A DNA stretch of 64,000 bases from Aurantiochytrium sp. KH105. Its lineage: Eukaryota; Sar; Bigyra; Thraustochytrida; Thraustochytriidae. This document shows positions 59,498 through 64,000 of this stretch, in pieces. Position 1 is the stretch's first letter. The number at the start of each line of letters is the position of its first letter. A program made the position numbers and the translations under genes. Below the pieces are notes generated by a model. It was not told the origin of the DNA. It searched no databases and was given only the letters and a program-made list of their open reading frames with translations. The stretch is from contig BGKB01000017.1 of assembly GCA_003116975.1 (NCBI GenBank), positions 310,001-374,000 of the forward strand, in the 5' to 3' direction.

Positions 59498-59870
59498 ATC
59501 CAAGGGCTATTTTCGCCCACGTGTTAGCCTGAGGCATCTTCTGCATGCGACCTTCGTTTTTTTTTTCTTCCCCTTTTCTTCCCTTCTATTTACGAAGCGT
59601 CCATTTTCAGTTTGGTTCAATTTTTATGTCATTGTCAATCGTCATGATTTGGAGTGTGCGGAAAGCATACATCTTCCCAATACTCTTTGTCAGCTTGAAA
59701 ATCTGTCGCCGAGGACCTTTTCCGATCTCGTCATTCTCAGCTCGTGCGGACGAGACCCAATCGAGAATTAGGATGGCTCACGAACGTGAGCTTGTCTTTG
59801 ATGATCGCAATGTCCCGGCACTTGGGTAGTTGCAACTAGGATGATAATATGTCTTTCGCAGGACGCAAGG
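59498..59870. other. Convergent spacer after eIF1A
   Basis: 373 T-rich bases between convergent genes. Nothing recognisable beyond 3' untranslated sequence. Confidence 0.5.
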
Positions 59871-60422
59871 TCAAGAGCTAGACGTTTGTCGCGGTGCGGC
59901 GCCCGAGGCCTCGCCACCTTCGTCATTTCCTGGACGTGCAGCCCATTTCGAGAGATCTTTCACAACCTGGCTCACCAGTTTATCTTTGAGCGCGATCTCC
60001 CGCTTGAGCAGATTGATATCCTCCTGGACTTGGCGCTTGGTCGTCGCAGATTCGACAGCGTCAAAGTCCATTTCCAAGAATTTGAGCTCCACAAGGAGCG
60101 TGTTGAGCGCCTCGCGCTGCTGCAACTGCAATTCTCTACGCGCCGAGACCGCGCCCTTGCTGGCCTCTTTGCCATCGCCAGCGTCTGCCCCTGCTCCTGG
60201 TCCTGCGCCGCGGCCTGCTGCTGCTGCTGCTGCTGTTGGCCCTGCTGTTGGCCCTGCTGTCGGTGGTGCAGGTGGTGTCGTTGCCGCAGCCTCGGCCATG
60301 ACGCCGCCATGATTTGCGCGCGTCGCATCGACCTCGATCTTGGAGAGATCCAGAGACAGCCGCAGGGCGCGCCGGAACGAGGCGTCCGCCTTGGCCAGCG
60401 TCTCGGCCGCTGTCGCTCCCAT
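59871..60422 (-). CDS. Possible Mediator subunit 28-like protein
   Basis: The 183-residue product starts MGATAAETLAKADASFRRAL. It has an N-terminal helix, an Ala/Pro/Gly-rich linker (~45-85) and a C-terminal coiled coil: LQLQQREALNTLLVELKFLE, then TKRQVQEDINLLKREIALKD and KLVSQVVKDLSKWA. The pattern 'EDI-x-LK-x-EI-x-x-KD-x-L-V ... LSKW' resembles the C-terminal helix of MED28 (EDVxxLRxELxxKDxLVxxHLxKLxxW). MED28 sits in the head module of the Mediator complex for RNA polymerase II. The match is short, so another small coiled-coil subunit is possible. Confidence 0.4.
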   Translation of the reverse strand: MGATAAETLAKADASFRRALRLSLDLSKIEVDATRANHGGVMAEAAATTPPAPPTAGPTAGPTAAAAAAGRGAGPGAGADAGDGKEASKGAVSARRELQLQQREALNTLLVELKFLEMDFDAVESATTKRQVQEDINLLKREIALKDKLVSQVVKDLSKWAARPGNDEGGEASGAAPRQTSSS

Positions 60423-60766
60423 GCTAGCTGCCTCGCTTCAGAAGGCGCGAAATGAGATTTGCCTTCCGAGTCCTTCGATTTTTTATAGGCCTACTACCTA
60501 GCATCGATTCGCGTCCAGCTTAATCAGTAGGCCTTGTTTTTTTTTTTCTTGATTTTCTTCTTTTTACTAGGCCAATGTAAAGGTAGGCCATCAAAACGAT
60601 TGCGGCGTGAGACAGATGTTTGTCTGTCTGCAAGTCTACAGAGTTTGCCAACCGGTGCCTGCGGTAAAAGCTGGCCGATCTTCAGAGTCATTTCTCTGTG
60701 TTATACACTTTACAAGAGGACTCGCCTCCTTTCAAGCTAAGCTAATCAAAGGCGCAAAGGAAGAAA
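60423..60766. other. Promoter of the MED28-like gene and 3' end of the next minus-strand gene
   Basis: 344 bases with TAGGCCTACTACCTAG and further AGTAGGCC/TAGGCC words (60485-60590). A T-run lies at 60537-60548. No gene. Confidence 0.4.
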
Positions 60767-62923
60767 CTACAATTTACGCAGAGAAAGAAATCCCTGCGCC
60801 CCCGGGTCGCCGTCGTAGGTGATGCTGAGACGCGCCCGTGCCGGCAAGGCCACAAAATCAGTCATGGTCCAGCCCGTAACGTTTCCAGCAGAGTGTTTGG
60901 CACGTCGCATCAAGGCTTGCGCAGCGCCTGCAGGCTTGACGCCCCTCTTATCGCGAGGGCGACTGGCGGTGTAAAGTATGGGCTCTCCGTTGACGAGGAC
61001 CTGCACCTCGGGGTCAGTTTCGGCGAAAAACCCAATATGAAGCTCATAGAGACCCGGGACGATGGCTGTCACGTCAGAGCTATCCTTGGACCATTGCAGA
61101 TTATCGGTCGCCGTATTAACGCACTCGATATTCCACGGCACCGCACGATCGCTGAGCACGCGACCAGAGCTCCAGATCCATCGACCGACCGAAAGCTCGG
61201 CAGAAATCGCGTTGGCAAGTTCGTTGATATCGCGGCGAAGCTGGCGCGGCGTCTCGGAGGGATCCGACGGCTCGGCGTCAGCAATTTGTGACTGCCGTGC
61301 CGCTGCCTGGGCCTGCTGCTCGCTCAACTGTGCGAGCGCTTCATTGACGTCCTTGATATTCGCTTTCTGGTCAAGAAGAAGACACAGATCTTTTACGGAG
61401 ACCTTGTCTGCATCCATCTTGGCAAGACGCCGCGTGAGCCGAGACACGGCCCAGCGAGCCGCGGCGGCGTCGTCGCCGCCGCCATCAAAGTCGCCGTCAA
61501 AGTACTCGTCTTGATCGCCGTCGCCACTTGCATCGTCGAAATCACGCTCTTCTTCAGACTCGTCCTCGCGATGGTAGCGACCCTCGAGATCGGAACTTGA
61601 CCCATCAAGGCCGGCTCGAAGTGACTTGTCTCGCGACGACTTGGCGTGTCGAGCTGATGGCGGTGGTGGCAATGGGTCGCCCCTCGACCCATCGCGAAGT
61701 GTCTGACGACCGCGACGACGCCCCGTACGCCCCGATACAGGTGGCGACGCCCCGCCCCGCTTTGCGTTACGTTTGCCTGCAGGCCCAAGACGATCCGCCA
61801 CTGCTTGCAGCGCAGTCAGGTCCGCTTTGTGCGCCAAAGCGTCGCGAACGTCGGCAAGTTCCACCTTGGACGAGAGCCACGTCTGCACATCATCAGCGTT
61901 CGGCTTGGTGGCGAGCTGGCGTTGTACATCCGCTTTGAAAGCCTTCTTGTTGATGACTTGAATAAGTTCTCGCTGCACTTGAACAAGAGTCTCTTTGAAT
62001 TGATCACCCAGCGAATCCGTGACCTCTTGCAAGCGCTCTTCCAACTCGGAACCGCCAACCTTGGGCCCACAAACCTCAAGAAGCTCTGACCGTGATACCA
62101 TGTCAACCATGGAGTCCTCGAGACGCTCAAGCTCCGTCTTGGTGCGTGCAAGGGCGAGCTCTACAGCCTCGCGGAGCTGTGTGCGGTTTTGCTCCTGAAC
62201 ACTGACGATGGCTTCTGTGCTCTTTGTCTGAATCTCCTTGGCCATTTCATCGTGCGTCGGCCGGTCACGCACGGCCCGCGCCAGCGTGTCCATATCTACT
62301 TTTTGAGAAAGCACCTCGTCCAGGTCCTCAACCGTGGGGAGAGAGCTGATTCGTTTCTCCAGGACGGCGGCACGGTCGGCAAGCTCTTTGCGGACATTGG
62401 TCAAAGCCTGTTTACGCGCCTCGGTCTCAAAGTCGAGAATTTCTTCCACCCATTTGCGCGTGGCAAACTTCGTGTGCAGGTCTTCCTCTTGTGATTGAAT
62501 GTTGCTCAGCCCGCGGACCTGGCGCTTGAGCGTCTCAATTTCATCCTGCTGTTGCCGTACGAGGAGCTCGAGCGCGTTGTTGCTTTCGGCCATGCGCTGA
62601 GTAGCAGTCGTCATATCTGCGTACAGATCCTTCATTTCGATTTTGTCTGCCTTGGACCCGAGCTGCGCGCGAAGCGCAGGCAGACCCATCTCCTCGAAGC
62701 GGACTGTCAGGTGTTTGTTGAGCTCTGCGAACGTCGGCTTATTGGCCATGGAGACCTGCAAGTTCTCAAACTCGCCACCCGTTGGCGCGTTGGCAGCCTT
62801 TTGCTCCAGTTGCCGGATCTTCTCGCCCTGTGCACGCACCACATCGTGCAGACTCTTGAACGTCTTGCGCACGACGTCCTGTATGTTGCGCCAGTCGTTC
62901 ATGCCTGCGAGGAGGTCCTCCAT
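60767..62923 (-). CDS. Coiled-coil protein with C1q/TNF-like C-terminal domain
   Basis: The 718-residue product starts MEDLLAGMNDWRNIQDVVRK. Residues ~15-430 are coiled coil with recurring 'KaDxxDvxxxLxxKa' segments (KPTFAELNKHL, KVDMDTLARAV, KAFKADVQRQLATKPNADDV, KADLTALQAVA). A basic then acidic disordered linker follows (~430-520), and one more such segment (KANIKDVNEALAQL). The last ~140 residues look like a jelly-roll beta-sandwich: NLQWSKDSSDVTAIVPGLYE, VQVLVNGEPILYT, RLSITYDGDPGAQGFLSLRK, the pattern of C1q/TNF domains. No signal peptide is seen, so the protein is probably intracellular; a ciliary or basal-body role is a guess. The frame upstream of 62923 is leader. Confidence 0.7.
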   Translation of the reverse strand: MEDLLAGMNDWRNIQDVVRKTFKSLHDVVRAQGEKIRQLEQKAANAPTGGEFENLQVSMANKPTFAELNKHLTVRFEEMGLPALRAQLGSKADKIEMKDLYADMTTATQRMAESNNALELLVRQQQDEIETLKRQVRGLSNIQSQEEDLHTKFATRKWVEEILDFETEARKQALTNVRKELADRAAVLEKRISSLPTVEDLDEVLSQKVDMDTLARAVRDRPTHDEMAKEIQTKSTEAIVSVQEQNRTQLREAVELALARTKTELERLEDSMVDMVSRSELLEVCGPKVGGSELEERLQEVTDSLGDQFKETLVQVQRELIQVINKKAFKADVQRQLATKPNADDVQTWLSSKVELADVRDALAHKADLTALQAVADRLGPAGKRNAKRGGASPPVSGRTGRRRGRQTLRDGSRGDPLPPPPSARHAKSSRDKSLRAGLDGSSSDLEGRYHREDESEEERDFDDASGDGDQDEYFDGDFDGGGDDAAAARWAVSRLTRRLAKMDADKVSVKDLCLLLDQKANIKDVNEALAQLSEQQAQAAARQSQIADAEPSDPSETPRQLRRDINELANAISAELSVGRWIWSSGRVLSDRAVPWNIECVNTATDNLQWSKDSSDVTAIVPGLYELHIGFFAETDPEVQVLVNGEPILYTASRPRDKRGVKPAGAAQALMRRAKHSAGNVTGWTMTDFVALPARARLSITYDGDPGAQGFLSLRKL

Positions 62924-63695
62924 GACGCCGTGCTGCGCAACGGTCGCCTTGCGCCCCGGGCCGAGCACGTCCCCGCCGCCGCGTCCTCGCGCCGTCCGCT
63001 GTGCAAGGGGGGGGCAGACCTCCGGCGCCCGGCGCGCGGGGGTGCGACGTCGACGGCCCCGCCGCGCACGCGCTCTCGCCCGCGCAGCGACGCCTCGCGG
63101 AGTGCGCGGCCCTCGCGTTTGTTGCTGCTTTGCCTTCGCGTTGTGATGGTGCTCGGCTGCTCGACCACCCCGAGGGAAAAAAAATGACCCTGTGGGGCGG
63201 GGCCGCGAGCACGAGTCGAAGTGCGTGGGTGGGCATGTGGGTGTGGCGAGGCGGCATGGCGTGCGAACGTCGTGGACAGCTTGGTGACTGACTGCAAAGT
63301 TCGAGTCGATGCTGCAAGAGCCAATCGCAAATTCAAGGGGAGGTAAGTAAGTGAGGCCCATTTCTTGGACGAGCAAAAGAGGAAGGATCTCGCACCCGAG
63401 CAGAAGGAAAATTTCTGTGCACACACGTATGAAAGAGATAGAAAAACATGCAAAGACCTTCAAAGAAAGATTCACATGTCAAGCCACTTGCGGAAGTATT
63501 CTTTTCACATACAGTTTGGCTTTGAAGAAGAGCCAAGTCAGCGGCCGTGTCTTTTCTCCAGCGTCTTTCAGACTTGGCTTCGCAAAATCCAAAGATTTCT
63601 TTCAGTCAACTTCTCTTGAAAGGTTGGAGAGAAGCAGGCCTTCTTTTCCGCAACACGTTTCTCAGGCTTATCTAAAAAAGAGCATCATGATCTTC
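62924..63695. other. Spacer between two minus-strand coiled-coil genes
   Basis: About 770 bases, GC-rich near 63000-63130 (leader/promoter of the left gene), then AT-richer. Open frames lack domains. Confidence 0.4.
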
Positions 63696-63998
63696 TCAAG
63701 ACTCTTCTCGTAAGAGACTGTCAATATTCTCGAGCTCGGACAGACGTTGGCGCAACTCGCTGCGTATGTGGGCGAGCAAACGGGCCGAGGAATTGGAGCC
63801 CTCCACATTTTCGATCTGCGCCTTGAGCACCTGCACCTCCTCGTGAACCTGCTCAAAGTCCTGCTCGAGTTGCTCGCGATGTTGTCGTCGTGCACTAAAT
63901 TCGGCTTCTGCCTTTTCACGCTGACTGCGACGAAGCACGGACTTTGTTGGTTTTCCAGAAATAAGCGACAGTGGAATATTGCCTTGAATGGGTGCAAT
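63696..63998 (-). CDS. C-terminal part of a coiled-coil protein, cut by the window edge
   Basis: The frame is open from the window's right edge to the stop at 63696, with no internal ATG needed. The visible 100 residues begin IAPIQGNIPLSLISGKPTKS and continue into a charged coiled coil (REQLEQDFEQVHEEVQVLKA, RLSELENIDSLLREES). No family is recognised. The 5' part lies outside the window. Confidence 0.6.
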   Translation of the reverse strand: MAPIQGNIPLSLISGKPTKSVLRRSQREKAEAEFSARRQHREQLEQDFEQVHEEVQVLKAQIENVEGSNSSARLLAHIRSELRQRLSELENIDSLLREES

Positions 63999-64000
63999 TG

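Noticed and set aside
59386-59771. Read-through extension of eIF1A to 257 residues
   Set aside because: It translates the 89-base intron and 3' UTR; the splice restores the conserved DDI terminus.

Overview
This window looks like nuclear DNA of a eukaryotic protist, most likely a labyrinthulomycete (thraustochytrid-type stramenopile). The reasons are inference from content: GC-rich sequence, mostly intronless genes of 0.4-5 kb on both strands, a few short introns, microsatellite-rich spacers, the standard genetic code with all three stops used, flagellar genes (CFAP99, Tctex-type dynein light chain, large EF-hand protein) and a cycloartenol-type oxidosqualene cyclase. I saw no prokaryotic operons, rRNA, tRNA or CRISPR array. 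One 5-base assembly gap lies at 58604-58608.

Layout. 1-9.6 kb: a GON4-like SANT protein cut by the left edge; ITPase head-to-head with a spliced MRNIP-like gene; an ECHDC1-like enoyl-CoA hydratase-family gene; a Kelch/TPR protein; a half-size ABC transporter. 10-24 kb: a large ADAM-type membrane protease; a small spliced gene resembling RNase H-fold Holliday junction resolvases; SOF1/DCAF13; MPDU1; two low-complexity proteins. 24-31.5 kb: three sterol/isoprenoid-type genes side by side, namely cycloartenol synthase on minus, a di-iron sterol oxidase/desaturase-family enzyme on plus, and a soluble HMG-CoA reductase on plus. The first two share a 1.35-kb divergent promoter holding three 12-bp palindromic or near-palindromic sites.

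32-43 kb: a spliced TPR protein, a secreted gametolysin-like (M11-like) protein, a secreted animal-type transglutaminase and a Tctex-1 dynein light chain. 43.5-57 kb: an SH3-DH-PH Rho exchange factor; a 1731-residue multi-EF-hand protein head-to-head with CFAP99; a THAP-like zinc-finger protein with polyglutamine. 57-64 kb: a 21-bp minisatellite, spliced eIF1A, a MED28-like protein, a coiled-coil protein with a C1q/TNF-like end, and a coiled-coil gene cut by the right edge.

The genes most likely to work together are HMG-CoA reductase, cycloartenol synthase and the di-iron enzyme (sterol synthesis). CFAP99 and the EF-hand protein may both serve the zoospore flagellum. ADAM, M11-like and transglutaminase genes are all predicted secreted or cell-surface proteins and suggest an extracellular-matrix toolkit. 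Start codons were generally placed at the first ATG that gives a family-like N-terminus; many open frames extend further upstream through leader sequence that I do not count as coding.
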